Below are positions 36,801 to 47,587 of a DNA stretch of 64,000 nucleotides, piece by piece. A program made the position numbers and the translations under genes. The stretch comes from Pycnopodia helianthoides. Taxonomy: Eukaryota > Echinodermata > Asteroidea > Forcipulatida > Asteriidae. The notes beneath the pieces were generated by a model, which worked only from the letters and a program-made list of their open reading frames with translations, made no database searches and had not been told where the DNA came from. How positions within the stretch are numbered: position 1 is the stretch's first letter; each line of letters starts with the position of its first letter. The stretch lies in NCBI GenBank assembly GCA_032158295.1, contig CM063247.1, forward strand, positions 19,320,875 to 19,384,874, given 5' to 3'.

Positions 36801-39800
36801 GGGATGGGGGATCAAGGGTACGGAGTGTCCAAGGTTGGATAAGAAATGCTTTTCTCATTCGCAAATCTTCAATGCAATTCTTCTCATTCGCAAATCTTCA
36901 ATGCGGGCATCTTCAAATCCAACAGTGATATCTTTTTGTGAATCGGTCAGAGATTTTGTAAACTTACCCTCATTGCAAATATCAAATCTGCTCCAAAGAA
37001 AAGGGATTTGTTACGTCTTCCTGCAGGATTAACACAAAAATGAAAAAGACAAAATTAATAAGTAGGGCCTAGCTTCTTTTTCCTCAATAATTAAAGGTGT
37101 CAGACACTGGACCAATATTCGAATGTGATTTATTAGATCAAAAATAGATTCAGGTTTACTGCATTCCTGTTCTTCTTCAGAAATACTTAGATTTGACTGT
37201 TTTACTGTACAGGAAACTGTTTGTTTTAGCAGTGGCTTGTGACCATCCTGTACACAAAAGAATTTTCATCAGCAGGCCCCCTTTAAGAGTCTCCTCCTTC
37301 TTTCAGATAAGTTATTGAAAACATTCTGGCAGATGCATTAGCACCAAATTCTATTTTGTCTCTTTTCTAAATGATTTTCTCTCTCTCCATAAACACTGGG
37401 TAGTCCCCTGGGGGCATTTGCCCTCTCCGGAAATGCCCTATTGATGGGAATACTTCCTGACACACTTCACATCTTAATATACACATCACCTGGACAGTGT
37501 GCAGGCCTACACGTATTGTATAAATACTGCACTGACAGCAGCATCAGCTACTGAGTGAGAGGGTACTTTTAATGGTACAAACAAACAAGGTAATCACCAA
37601 ATTAGTGTCTCTCCACCAATGACAGTCCCCCTATCACAGTTTATGTCTGTCTGTTCCCTTATAAACACCGAACCTATCAGGACCACCAGCTCCCTTCACC
37701 CATAGTACTGTCAGGCACAGGCTCTTCAGCGTGCGCTGACAATGCGTGTAAAATAGAAATTATGAAAACAAACATGCACTTTTTTGAAGGGGAGAAGCAT
37801 GCTCAGGACATGTGGTGGGCTTTCAGTGTGTACTACTCGATGACAAGACAAAGACAGCGTCTTGGAAAGAGTTCGCGTCACCACTCAGGCTCAGACTGAG
37901 CATTGAAACCGCTTCGCTTTCTTCATTTGTACCCCACACATTGCATCATTTCATCAAACATTGAAAAAACAAAAACACCTTTGAAAAGTCACTTAAAAGC
38001 AAATCACAGAAGTTGCATCATCAATGGAAACATACTTTGGCTGACTATTTGCCTTTAAAATGTTGTGTTCATTATAATATAAAAAATTACCATAAAAGTG
38101 CAAATCTAAAATGTCAACAAATATGAACATATAGGCCTAACCTGCAAACAGGATTATCATTCATCCATACAAAATAATAACATACAAAATGTTTCAATTA
38201 TTCGTTAGGTACACTAATTGTGCAGTGAAAACAATTGTACGAATCTAACAGCTATTTATGTTTTCTAATGTAATTGTATGAGTTACATATAATCATCCAC
38301 GCTGACAAATTAAAAGAACGTTTCACCTACAACATGCTGTGTATGCAGACACTAGGTTCATTGCATTGGCATTCTGACCAGACTATCCACCAGGACAGAT
38401 GTTTTATGGTAAGCTCTTCATGATGTGAAATAGGTTGCTCTAATTAAAGTGTGCATTATATTGACCTACAATTTTGTCCATATACACACCAAGGCTTCTC
38501 TGACCCTTGGGGGTAGGTTTCCCTTTAAGCGTTCCACCCCACCCCACCCCCCACGTACATGCGTAAGAACTGGAAATTTGAAAGTGGGTCTGCACTGTGT
38601 AACAGCTGATCATCTAAAAACAGAAATTGCCTCACCCAAACTGAAAATGACAAGTGTTTTCCCAAGTTCCTGGCATTAGCTGTAAACCAGAGCTTAAAAA
38701 CAATAGGAGTTGACAGACAGACCTAATGGGGGGTACCTGACCTCATTCAGGTGATGAGAATGACCCCCAATGACCTTATCTGACCTTATCTTGCCCATGG
38801 CTATCAGTAAAATACCTCATTCCCTTCTGTTACAGGGGCAGTTCTGGAGCACTTCATCCCTGAACATGTTTACATTTGATTGCCAAAAACCTGACTCTAG
38901 CACTGAGTTGTCCAGATAACACCTCCAAGAGACAAGACCATGCACTTATTGTTTTAAGTTAAAAAAAAAATTCTTGTTTGACATGTTTTTGTGATGTTTT
39001 GAATTATACTTTTTATTTATTTGAGAGACCTTATTCTTCATAATTTATCTTTGATATTTTGTATAATGTACCAGGCAAATCCAATTGTTAATATTTCATT
39101 TTTACTTTATATATATTTTTTATATATACCGCACACACAGATCCTGGTCATTTGATTGGTGGCACATGCTTCAGATGTCATCCTTTATTTAGCCATACTG
39201 CTGTAATGATCCAAAATTCAATATATGAGTCCTATATGGATAATTATAGGACGCTTCAGATGCTTCGCAGCGTCGTTTCCGAAATAATTGATCCTCGCTC
39301 GTTTGTCCCAATGGGGCAAGGTCGCGTCACAGAGGAAAAGGTTGGTGTCTACATTGAGTTGTCCATGCTGTTTAGAAAGTTTTTTTTCCCTCAATTTTTA
39401 GAGTGTGGGGCGGACAAAGTTCGTGTCAATTTTTGTGTTTATATTAAAAAGAATTTTCAAATGACAAGGATATATGTGAGTTACATAAAGCAAATATTGA
39501 ATGCATTTTGTTCGTGCACTGTCGCAGAATATAAACGCTCGGTGAAATTTGGCTTTTCCATGATTGTACTCAGCTTTCCCTCGTGAAATGGAATAATCCA
39601 GATTTCATCTTGAGATTATATTATGCGACAATACACTCATATGCATCCAGTATTTGTATAATAAATGCACTCAATAATTTTGAATAGAATACAATGTACA
39701 AACAAATGTCTAGTCTGATGTAATAATGATACCTTGCCACTTTCTCAAAATCAACTTCTTCCTTTAATTAATTAGAGAGAAAACGAAAGGGTTTTGTAAA

Positions 39801-40331
39801 GAATGTTTGTTTTCCAAGATAAGATAAATCGATAGAATTATTTTCCAAGATGAATGCTAGTTGGCGTTTCATCATTTTGTTACCAACTTCAATGTATTTC
39901 CCCCTTATTAAATCAACAACAGCACAACAGATATACACTCGCTCAGATTAAAATTCTGATTGTGATTTATGAAGTTCCATCCTTAGTCAAAGTAAAAAAC
40001 AAAAATGAAGCAACATTAGATGATTCTTCTAACCCAATTTTCTGAAAAGCGGAAAATTTCCACAGTTGTCAGACTTACCAGCAAACAAAACCAAAAAAGC
40101 CCAAGAAATTATCAATTTGTAATTCAAGGAGATTATGAATCTATTTGTTATCTTTTCATTTCATTATCATTTTAATCTGAGCTGAAAGACATTCAAATAT
40201 CTTTCATCTAAGAGGTCCACTGTACATGTACATTTCAATTATCCTATTACAAAAGTACACATGTGCTCGTTTTATCAGCCATTTGTGTATTGTGCAAATT
40301 CTAAATCAAAGCCTAAATTTTTACTACACCT
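36801..40331. other. Mostly unique non-coding interval
   Basis: 'cttctcattcgcaaatcttc' with flanking aatgc is duplicated in tandem at about 36849-36905. A possible TTAA-flanked element at 37091-37288 has left ttaaaggtgtcagacactgg and right caggccccctttaa but weak end symmetry. The 144-codon frame at 39152-39586 is listed separately. Nothing else was recognised. Confidence 0.4.
39152..39586 (+). CDS. Unrecognised 144-codon open frame, doubtful
   Basis: This is one of the longest frames in the window outside tandem arrays. It starts at an ATG and ends at TGA. The sequence has a mildly charged centre (RVTEEKVGVYIELSML) and a hydrophobic, aromatic-rich second half. I recognise no domain, signal peptide or transposase motif. 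Just upstream (39139) lies 'gatcctggtcatttgattgg', which resembles 12139, so the frame may sit inside a mobile element. No Kozak-like context or paired splice sites support it. A chance frame is the most likely alternative. Confidence 0.15.
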   Translation: MIGGTCFRCHPLFSHTAVMIQNSIYESYMDNYRTLQMLRSVVSEIIDPRSFVPMGQGRVTEEKVGVYIELSMLFRKFFFPQFLECGADKVRVNFCVYIKKNFQMTRIYVSYIKQILNAFCSCTVAEYKRSVKFGFSMIVLSFPS

Positions 40332-40566
40332 GGGCCCAATTTCATGGCTCTTGCGCTAACAATCACCACTTCTCGCTTACATGGTAAGCGCCGTATTTCT
40401 GCATTAGCTTTGTAAGCAAAGAATGCCTAGTAACGTGGAGTACGCACACACACTATCAAAAATTCCCTGCTAACCTGTGAAACAAGCTCAAGACGTAAGT
40501 GCGGAATTCTCTGTTTCCATAAGCAACAATTCTTTGCTTATGGTAAGCAGAGCCATGAAAGTGGCC
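40332..40566. mobile_element. MITE with gggcccaatttcat end
   Basis: The left end gggcccaatttcatggctct faces the right end agagccatgaaagtggcc. Within the element, 'gcttacatggtaagcg' and 'tgcttatggtaagcag' echo the ends. It is related by its terminal motif to 2540-2733, but the interiors differ. It is non-coding, about 235 bp. Confidence 0.65.
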
Positions 40567-41160
40567 GAGCAGTGTAGGCTATCTTAACTTTTAAAATAGC
40601 ACTCATTTTGGTCTGCATTAAAAAACCAACAACTGAATAATCCAAAATCTTGAAGCAACAATTGTTACTGTTATTTTTTAAAGGTGTTCACACCCTGACT
40701 CTAGTCTGGACACAAGTCCTTCATATCACCAGGTATATTATATCCCTTACCAATAACCAATGAACAAGTTGTCCCTGAACAATTCTGACACAATATTATC
40801 ACAATCCCCGACAACTGGATAGAAAAACTGTAAACATCAGTCTAGGTCATTACCCTGAGGCGCAAAGTAAGCTTTGCCTAATTGGCACCATAACAAGCAA
40901 TGTACAAGATGGATAAATAAAAAGATTCAATAGGTACAAAGGAAGGCAATTCTCAGCCCCAATACACCTTGTTATAAGTATTTTTTACCTGCAGATGTTG
41001 TAATTGGGTTTTCACTTAAAGTTGGAGATATATGTTTATAAACATTGAAAGAATACAGCAGTTCAATTCTGCAGTGTATTGTCACAGAACAGAACAAAAC
41101 CAAAACCAGTGCCAGGAGGGAAAAACAGTCTGAAGCAGATTCCTATTTAGTGATACAGAA
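40567..41160. other. Unique non-coding interval
   Basis: No exon, RNA gene or repeat family was recognised. Confidence 0.4.
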
Positions 41161-41165
41161 AATTA

Positions 41166-41345
41166 CGCCAGGTCTGAATTGGCGGCTATGGCTGCGGCTG
41201 TTGCTAAGGGTTTTGCTATATTAAACTACTTCACAAATACTTGTCATTTATCCTTTGGGAAAGAATTTGCTAGGGTCGAAGCGTCAGGCCGTTAACAATT
41301 TCTTGCATTTATACTATAGGTGCGTTTGGTTTGTAAGCAGTTTGC
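41166..41345 (+). repeat. Cluster of two partial dispersed repeats
   Basis: 41166-41222 resembles one arm of the MITE at 8037-8167 (tctgaattggcggctatggc and gttgctaaggg). 41270-41345 carries tttgctagggtcgaagcgtc and 'gcatttatactataggtgcg', shared with the repeat at 19915-20035. Both copies are incomplete. Confidence 0.5.
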
Positions 41346-41673
41346 AAACGCTATGGAATAAAGTGCATTGCTAGTCTAGTTCGGTGCTGAAAATTCTCAC
41401 TAACTAGACCAGCATGCACCTCATTCCAAGGCTAACGCATGTGTAAAAAGTATAGGCATTCTATGTTTCAACGTTTGTTCATGCTACAATCAAGCTGCAG
41501 CAGAAAAACAGCAAAAGAACATTAGGCATATAGTGAATTAAAAAGGCCATATTACACAAGTCAATTTAAAGGCAACTAGTTCCAGGCATTCTCCTATGAG
41601 AAAACTCATTCACATTTCAGTTTCCTCGTTATTTTGTTGGGGATAGTGAGTTACAGCTAGAAAAATATCTCCC

Positions 41674-42277
41674 CAGGGCTTGAATTTGACACTGGACCGC
41701 AGGCCCGAGGCCAGTGATTTTAGCATTGGGCCAGTAAACTCATGACCGGACAAGTCCGGCGGTCTTGTGTTTTCAATTCAATAAACAATTCACGTACCTC
41801 ACTCTATAATATCTTGAGCAGAAACAAATTATGTTCAAATGTTGACTTTGAGTAATGATTTGAAATAATGATGTGACCTCTGTTTACATTCAAACCGCCC
41901 TCTGTTGACAAGTCTGTTGTCCAAGTCATGTTCCGCCGGGCAAAAAGACGCGTAGTCATGGTAATACTGCGTGTACTTTCTAGCTGGCTGTCAAGTACAC
42001 AAAGGTTTTGCCCGGTGACATGCGCGCGCATCATGTTATGATTTTCGAGTGACGTCAGAGGTCACAAAGTCTATACTTAACACCCTAAAAGACAAATGAG
42101 GTAAATCTTCTCTTATATGTCTTAGTGCTTGTTCAATTAATTAAATGCAAGTTAAACTGTGCAAGGAAGTCTTTTCTCAGTTTGAATCTGGTCTTGTAAA
42201 ATTATTTCTGGTCCAGTAAACATTTTGAGATGCAAGTCCTGTGGTCTTGTGGATTTTCCCCCCAAATTCGAGCCCTG
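41674..42277 (+). mobile_element. hAT-like non-autonomous element, copy 2, interrupted
   Basis: The element is 604 bp. The left end cagggcttgaatttgacact and right end ccaaattcgagccctg are inverted. It shares its left part (ctcatgaccggacaagtcc), middle (aaatgttgactttga; gacaaatgaggtaaatcttc) and right part (ggtcttgtaaaattatttct; ggtccagtaaacattttgag) with 58648-59040 inverted and, less well, with 6117-6545. It is longer than the 393-bp copy partly because of an internal insertion at 41872-42066. No coding sequence is seen. Confidence 0.8.
41872..42066. mobile_element. MITE nested in the hAT-like element
   Basis: This 195-bp segment has inverted ends tgtgacctctg/cagaggtcaca and lies where the sister copy at 58648-59040 has only about 50 bp of unrelated sequence. 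The interior is GC- and CpG-rich compared with its host (for example catgcgcgcgcatcatg), which suggests a different origin and a later insertion. The frame at 41804-42034 crosses the border and is not a gene. Confidence 0.6.
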
Positions 42278-44190
42278 ACTCCCCTCCTTGTGCACATGCA
42301 GTGAAGCTGGTTTACTCCAAGTGTGCCTGAAAAATATTGCCATGTGTGACATGGCCTGAAAACATCACAGGTGAACAAACACTACACTACAAACCTCTAG
42401 TGCTAAATTGATTCTTTCCAATATCTGTATTCGACAACACTGACTTGGTGTTAATTACATCCAAACCTTTGTATTACCTTTAAGTTATTTTTTTGCCAAT
42501 GGGCCACTTGCAAGGAAATAATTATAAACAAAAATATAAGTTTGTGAGACAACAGAGGGCGCTATCCCCTTTACACAGTCTCTTTTTCAGTTGAACCCGA
42601 GATTAAATTTTGTGAAAGCCTCTGCAATAAACATCCAACAATCCTGCTTAAAAGCTCAGAACGATCGAGCAGATTTTTCTCCTGAAGAGAAAAGAAACCC
42701 TTTTTGATGGGATTCCCCTTCTTGGCGATTTTGTTCTTCATAAGTTTTACAACTTATAGGGCTGATAGTTTGTTTTTTGAATTACTTGTCATTTACAGGG
42801 TACCTGATCTACATCAGGTCTGAAATTTCAATAATACCAATGGCTCTAATGCCCTGGTCTTAGCCTTGGTGATGGTAAATAGTCAATTAGACATTCTGAT
42901 TATCCTTTAGAAATGCCCTTTCCTCTGGACTAGAGGTCTTGCCCTCTATGTACATGTTTTATGATTTATGAATTATGTAATACGGTTGAGAAGTGGCTCC
43001 TATCAAAAACTTGTCCTCCACATCGTCTTTCCCTTGCCTTCCTCACTGACTTCACACATCTTATATAATCACCTTTCATTTGCTTCCTTATAGATTACTT
43101 CCTTAGAAGTTACAGGTCTGATTTCTGGCCGATTTGACCCAAATACTTGATTTGGAAACAGCGACTTTTATTGATTTGAACAAATTATAAACTTTCATAA
43201 GGTATTGCACAAAAAAATCTGCCAATAATGAGTGGTAGCTAAAAAAAAGAAGAAAAAATTACTTTTTGTTGGGATCTTGACATTATCTCAATTAGCCATG
43301 CATAAACAGTTTAGCATATGACATGCCTTTTGTGCATTGTCCATGGCATATTAATGTGAAATGTTGTGCATCTTTTTTTGTTTGAAACAGCATCATCTGT
43401 CACAATTCGTAGAGAAAAAAAAGATTCTGTTCAAAATTTGGCGAAAATTGGGCCATGGAACTCTAACAACTTCTAACAAAGTTACAAGAATGTACAACCA
43501 AGAACCAAACATGTTTTCAAAAAGTGACAATGAAGCAGTGAAGTCCAACTTGAATTGCATGTGCACCTAGTGACCAATAGATGGCGCTATTGCATCTTCA
43601 AAGAGTAAAAGAATAATCACAACTTCTATTATTGTAAAATGGGAAGTGATTTTCTCAATTCAGAAATTATGCACTAATATTTCCACAAAAAACATGTGAA
43701 CCACTGGCAAAATTGTTTATGTTTATAAACTTTCGTACACAAACATGTATACTATAAAATAAAAAAAATTGAAAAACAGTCAACCTATTCACATCACTGT
43801 ATTTTGGGTTTCCACTTATTTTCAGAACTGCAAAATTAAAGTTTTTCTGAGTGCTTTAAAATGCAAAAGTGCTGTACAGTTCATTACTTTAACTGTTTAA
43901 AAAGGGACTCGATTGTTACATGCAGTGGTCAGAAAATTATCATTGTTTTACTAGGACAAAAATGTGTTTTCAAGAAATTTTATACCAATCACCTACCAAT
44001 GCCAATGTCAGTATGATTTTCCAAGAATTGAAAACATAGAATCAAGCAAGAAAACTTGAAAACTCTTCTTATGACTGCAAGCTTTACTTTTTAGAAATTA
44101 TACTATTTTCATGAAGTACAAATCAAATCAGTGTCCTACACTTATGAAAGTGTTAGTGATTATGCTTAATGAGTAGCTGGTAAGTGGCAA
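42278..44190. other. Unique non-coding interval
   Basis: No exon, RNA gene or repeat family was recognised. Two short 'agggcgcta' or 'gatggcgct' motifs (42548, 43580) may be fragments of small dispersed elements. Confidence 0.4.
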
Positions 44191-45153
44191 AACACTAGTA
44201 ATACGTTTAATAAAGGGTAATGTATCTAACAAAGTAATTCCCTAATTTGAAGATCAAATCAAAACACTTATAAGATGTTTACCTAAGGGTTAGGTATCTA
44301 TCAAAGTAATCCCCTGATTTGAGGATCAAATCAAAACACTTACAAGACATCTACCTAAGGGTTAGGTATCAAACAAAGTAATCTCCTGAATTGAGGATCA
44401 AATCAAAACACCTTTAAGACGTTTACCTGAGGTTTAGGTATCTAACAAAATAATCCCCTGATTTGTGGGACCAAATCAAAACACTAGTTAGATGTTTACC
44501 AAATGGTAATGTATCTAACAAAGCAATCCCTGGTTTGAGGATCAAATCAAAACACTAATAAGATGATTACCAAAGGCTAGTAAAGTATTCCCGTGATTTG
44601 GGGATCAAATCAAAACACTAATAAGATGATTACCAAAGGCTAGTAAAGTGTTCCCCTGGTTTGGGGATCAAATCAAACACTTATAAGACGTTTACCACAG
44701 GCTAGTGTATCTAACGAAGTAATCCCCTGATTTGGGGATCAAATCAAAACACTTATAAGACGTTTACCACAGGCTAATATATCTAACAAAGCCATCCCCT
44801 GATTTGGGGATCAAATCAAAACACTAACAAGATGATCACCAAAGGCTAGTAAAGTATTCCCCTGATTTGGGGATCAAATCAAAACACTTATAAGACGTTT
44901 ACCAAAGGCTAATATATCTAACAAAGTAATCCCCTGATTTGGGGATCAAATCAAAACACTTATAAGACGTTTACCAAAGGCTAATATATCTAACAAAGCC
45001 ATCCCCTGATTTGGGGATCAAATCAAAACACTAACAAGATGATCACCAAAGGCTAGTAAAGTATTCCCCTGATTTGGGGATCACATCAAACACTATAAGA
45101 CGTTGACCACAGGCTAGTGTATCTAACCAAGTAATCCCCTGATTTGGGGATCA
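44191..45153 (+). repeat. 72/63-bp minisatellite
   Basis: Fourteen units are marked by the cccctgatttgggg motif, starting near 44239, 44311, 44383, 44455, 44527, 44590, 44653, 44724, 44796, 44859, 44931, 45003, 45066 and 45136. Spacing is 72 bp for the long unit and 63 bp for a short form in which ...ggctaatatatctaacaaag... is replaced by ggctagtaaag. The left five units are the most diverged. From 44724 the array shows a repeating long/short order. Each unit holds a small hairpin, atcccc/ggggat. The array stops abruptly at a SINE-like fragment. Confidence 0.95.
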
Positions 45154-45330
45154 GGTTGGCTTGTATCTTGCCCTGCCTTTCACCTCTGCAGACCCTGGCT
45201 CGAATCCCACATCAGAGGAGCCTAACATTTAATTGCGTTTTCAGTCCCTACCTGGTTTTTCCCAACTTTGGGGGTTTCCCTTCCAATGCTTATCATTTTT
45301 TTTTCCACAAAATAAATAAACAAAATCAAG
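45154..45330 (+). mobile_element. SINE-like fragment bordering the minisatellite
   Basis: After the last array unit comes 'cctttcacctctgcagaccc' followed by a B-box-like ggctcgaatcccacatc, then 'cagtccctacctggtttttc', 'ccaactttgggggtttccc' and an AT-rich end. This order (tRNA-like B-box, then a conserved 3' body) is that of a tRNA-derived SINE whose A-box end is missing or degraded. It differs from families A, B and C. Confidence 0.5.
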
Positions 45331-45594
45331 GCAAACAAACGTAAAATGTTTTGATGGCAAATTGAAATAGGTTTAACTACAGTTTGAGAAGTTGAAGCAC
45401 GTTAATTATTATAACGTTTGTGTTTGAGAATATTTTTTAAGAAGCAGAAAAAACTCCAAAACAACCAACATAAATCATCATAAGAGAATTTCCGCCAACA
45501 AAATAGATATTTGATTTAAACATAATAAAACAAACAAAAAAGACAGACAAATTATATAACCGTCATTCTCAAAAACACTGCCAGCACAGACATT
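45331..45594. other. AT-rich non-coding sequence
   Basis: No feature was recognised. It would lie just beyond the 3' end of the minus-strand candidate transcript. Confidence 0.4.
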
Positions 45595-46212
45595 GGACCA
45601 CTTTAGCACAGTGTTTATTAAAAGGCCACGATACATAAACTGAAAAAATAAAAAATAAAATAAAAACCTTTGACGATACTTAAATAAATGTCAAGCCACC
45701 TGTTCACACTTGTTTTCATATACTCATATATTCTGCAAATTACAAATGATAAGCTGGGTAAGCCGACACAATAGCCACTGATAACCACCTGCATTCCAGA
45801 GCCATACAGGGTGTTAACCACCCACTAATGTATACAAAACTTACAAACAATTTCACGCAAATCAAAGAGAAGTCATACCTGTTAATTGTTCTGCATTCGG
45901 TGTGCCTTCCCCACTTAAAGAGCATAAACCTGTCAAGCCCCCGCTATTTTCTCAGGACGTCTGAATGTAGATGAGATGATTATACTTGGTGCAGCGTTGT
46001 CCAGTGTCATTGGAGCTTTACCGATTGTGTGTACACATGTGTAGCGTGACAATGTATGACGCATGCTTAATACCCAGATGGCAGTGGCGCTGCTGACTGG
46101 AGATACGGTGTGACACCTCCTCACACGCTTACTTCACAGCAATGATGATGAAAATGAACTTCTTTTTGGAGCGTAGGCTGCCTCCGGGGTATACATGCTG
46201 CACACATCCTCT
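45595..46212 (-). other. Putative 3' UTR of the minus-strand candidate gene
   Basis: This runs from the stop codon at 46215-46213 to the predicted cleavage zone. It is unique sequence and more GC-balanced than its flanks near the exon. It contains an AATAAA hexamer on the minus strand (45619-45614) and a GT-rich stretch just beyond it, as expected for a vertebrate- or echinoderm-type poly(A) site. On the plus strand a competing 37-codon frame (46142-46255), preceded by a good acceptor-like ttacttcacag, overlaps it, so the strand assignment is not certain. Confidence 0.3.
45614..45619 (-). promoter_or_regulatory. Candidate polyadenylation signal AATAAA
   Basis: It reads AATAAA on the minus strand, followed 20-50 bases downstream by a GT-rich segment (ggtccaatgtctgtgctggc). 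It is about 600 bases past the stop codon of the candidate terminal exon, a reasonable 3' UTR length. Isolated AATAAA is common in AT-rich DNA, so the support comes from the combination. Confidence 0.35.
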
Positions 46213-46301
46213 TCATCTCAAGGAGATATTAAAGGAGCTATGTATGATCCAATAGTTTTCACAGTCCTCTCTGTGGGTGACGGTCTGTACTTTCTCGAAG
46301 T
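46213..46301 (-). CDS. Candidate 3'-terminal coding exon, unknown protein
   Basis: On the minus strand a strong acceptor, with a long pyrimidine tract (gtctctttgtttctttccttcag), ends at 46302. The exon starts at 46301. Reading in phase 2 (after AC), it encodes FEKVQTVTHREDCENYWIIH then SSFNISLR and a TGA stop at 46215-46213. The composition is typical of real protein: charged, no low complexity. It is followed by a plausible 3' UTR and poly(A) signal. The other phases give 27 residues or only 4 codons before a stop. After the TGA the same frame stays open for another 27 codons, which is unremarkable by chance. I do not recognise the protein, and upstream exons were not identified. This is the best gene evidence in the window, but it is still modest. 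Confidence 0.33.
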
Positions 46302-46465
46302 CTGAAGGAAAGAAACAAAGAGACAAATTATAATTTTGAGTAAATGTTTTTGGTCTTGCAACGATTGCGGGCTTAATAGGTTAACGATTTTGTACTATGC
46401 AAATTTGCACTGAAAAAGCAACCAACCATTCACAAAATACTACAAACAGTTTTCGGAGTAAGTTT

Positions 46466-46680
46466 TTTTTAACAGATGTTAATTTTTGCATCGGGATAAA
46501 GAATTTAATTTGGTTTTACCCTTACACCGATGTGTATTAAGCACTGTATACTTGATACTTTCCCGAGCTCTGTGAAAACAATTCCACAGGCAAATCACTC
46601 AGGTGGGATTCGAACCCACAACCTTTGCATTGCTAGAGCAGATGTCTAACCACTAGACCACCGAGCTAGCCCAATGGCTA
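46466..46680 (-). mobile_element. SINE family C (tRNA-derived head)
   Basis: On the minus strand a tRNA-like head (about 46676 to 46600) carries A-box tggtctagtggtta and B-box gggttcgaatccc. A body follows that includes 'cctgtggaattgttttcaca', 'gagctcgggaaagtatcaag', 'acacatcggtgtaagggt' and 'ctttatcccgatgcaaaaat'. The acceptor stem does not close, so it is not a functional tRNA. A second copy of the body end lies upstream of the head (46722-46790). Confidence 0.75.
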
Positions 46681-46721
46681 AGGTAGTTTGAATCCTTAGC
46701 AGCGGGTACTGCAACGATTTA

Positions 46722-46790
46722 TTAAATGTTATTTTTTTGCATCGGGGATAAAGAAGTTAATTTAGTTTTACCTAATTTTAGTTTTAACTA
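46722..46790 (-). repeat. Second SINE C tail next to the head
   Basis: 'tttgcatcggggataaagaa', 'gttaatttagttttacct' repeats the 46485-46522 sequence 'tttgcatcgggataaagaat', 'ttaatttggttttaccc' in the same orientation, on the other side of the tRNA-like head. This is a tail-head-tail order, either a dimeric SINE or a truncated earlier copy into which the SINE inserted. Confidence 0.65.
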
Positions 46791-47587
46791 AGGGTTAGGC
46801 CGTTCCAATTTTATTAGTTGGTTTATGGATTGCGGCGACTAATCCACACTTTTTTTTTTGACAGAGTCAAACATCGGTCAGAAAACATTAAAATAAAAAA
46901 ATAAAGACCTTTATAGTCTACTTTAACTCACATAAGGTACGCATGAGATGTTGCTTGTTATAAAAACCAAATAAAAATCTTTTATTGTAAACCAAACAGT
47001 TTTTAGTCCTTGAACTTTTTGTTGGTGAACAGAAACAAAGATGAAATGGAATGAAATGAAAAGAAGGAAGAATATTCTACACTTATGAAAGGTACGTACA
47101 TTTCTTTATGTAACTTGTGCTCATTGTTTGTTCTCACAAAAGATGTTCACAGACACTTGTTAGATGTACTACAACAACATCTAAGTGACAAAGAATTGAC
47201 ATTCATGAATAATCGTTAAAGCTTTTCTTCTTACTGGGTTCCTCTGCAGTATCTTTAGTACTTTGGAGCACTATACCTTCTAATGATAGTATCTAAGGAA
47301 ACAATTTGTTTGATTTCAAAATTAAACCTTGAAATCTTGAATTCCCTAATACAGACTGCCATTTTCAAAATGTGCCTATACCTACTAATTTTAAAAATAT
47401 TATTGTTACTATGTTAAGCATCCGATAGCCAACTACAGAGGCAGGCATTTACAGGATGCGAGATGTGTAGATTCCCCTCAAAAACTAATATACAGGATTA
47501 GTGGAGCTACAAAATAATCGCAGACTGTGTTCATGCTTTGTGTGATCAACCAAACACATGAAATAAGAAACCTGTGGAAATTTTGGC
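46791..47587. other. Unique non-coding interval
   Basis: No exon is supported and no repeat was recognised, although upstream exons of the minus-strand candidate gene could in principle lie here or further right. Confidence 0.4.

Noticed and set aside
37091..37288. Fourth TTAA MITE family
   Set aside because: TTAA is present at both ends, but the terminal inverted match is weak and no second copy is in the window.
44191..45153. CRISPR array
   Set aside because: Units are contiguous tandem repeats of 72 or 63 bp without unique spacers, and the surroundings are clearly eukaryotic.
46600..46676. Functional tRNA gene on the minus strand
   Set aside because: A- and B-boxes are good but no 7-bp acceptor stem closes, and a SINE body follows directly.
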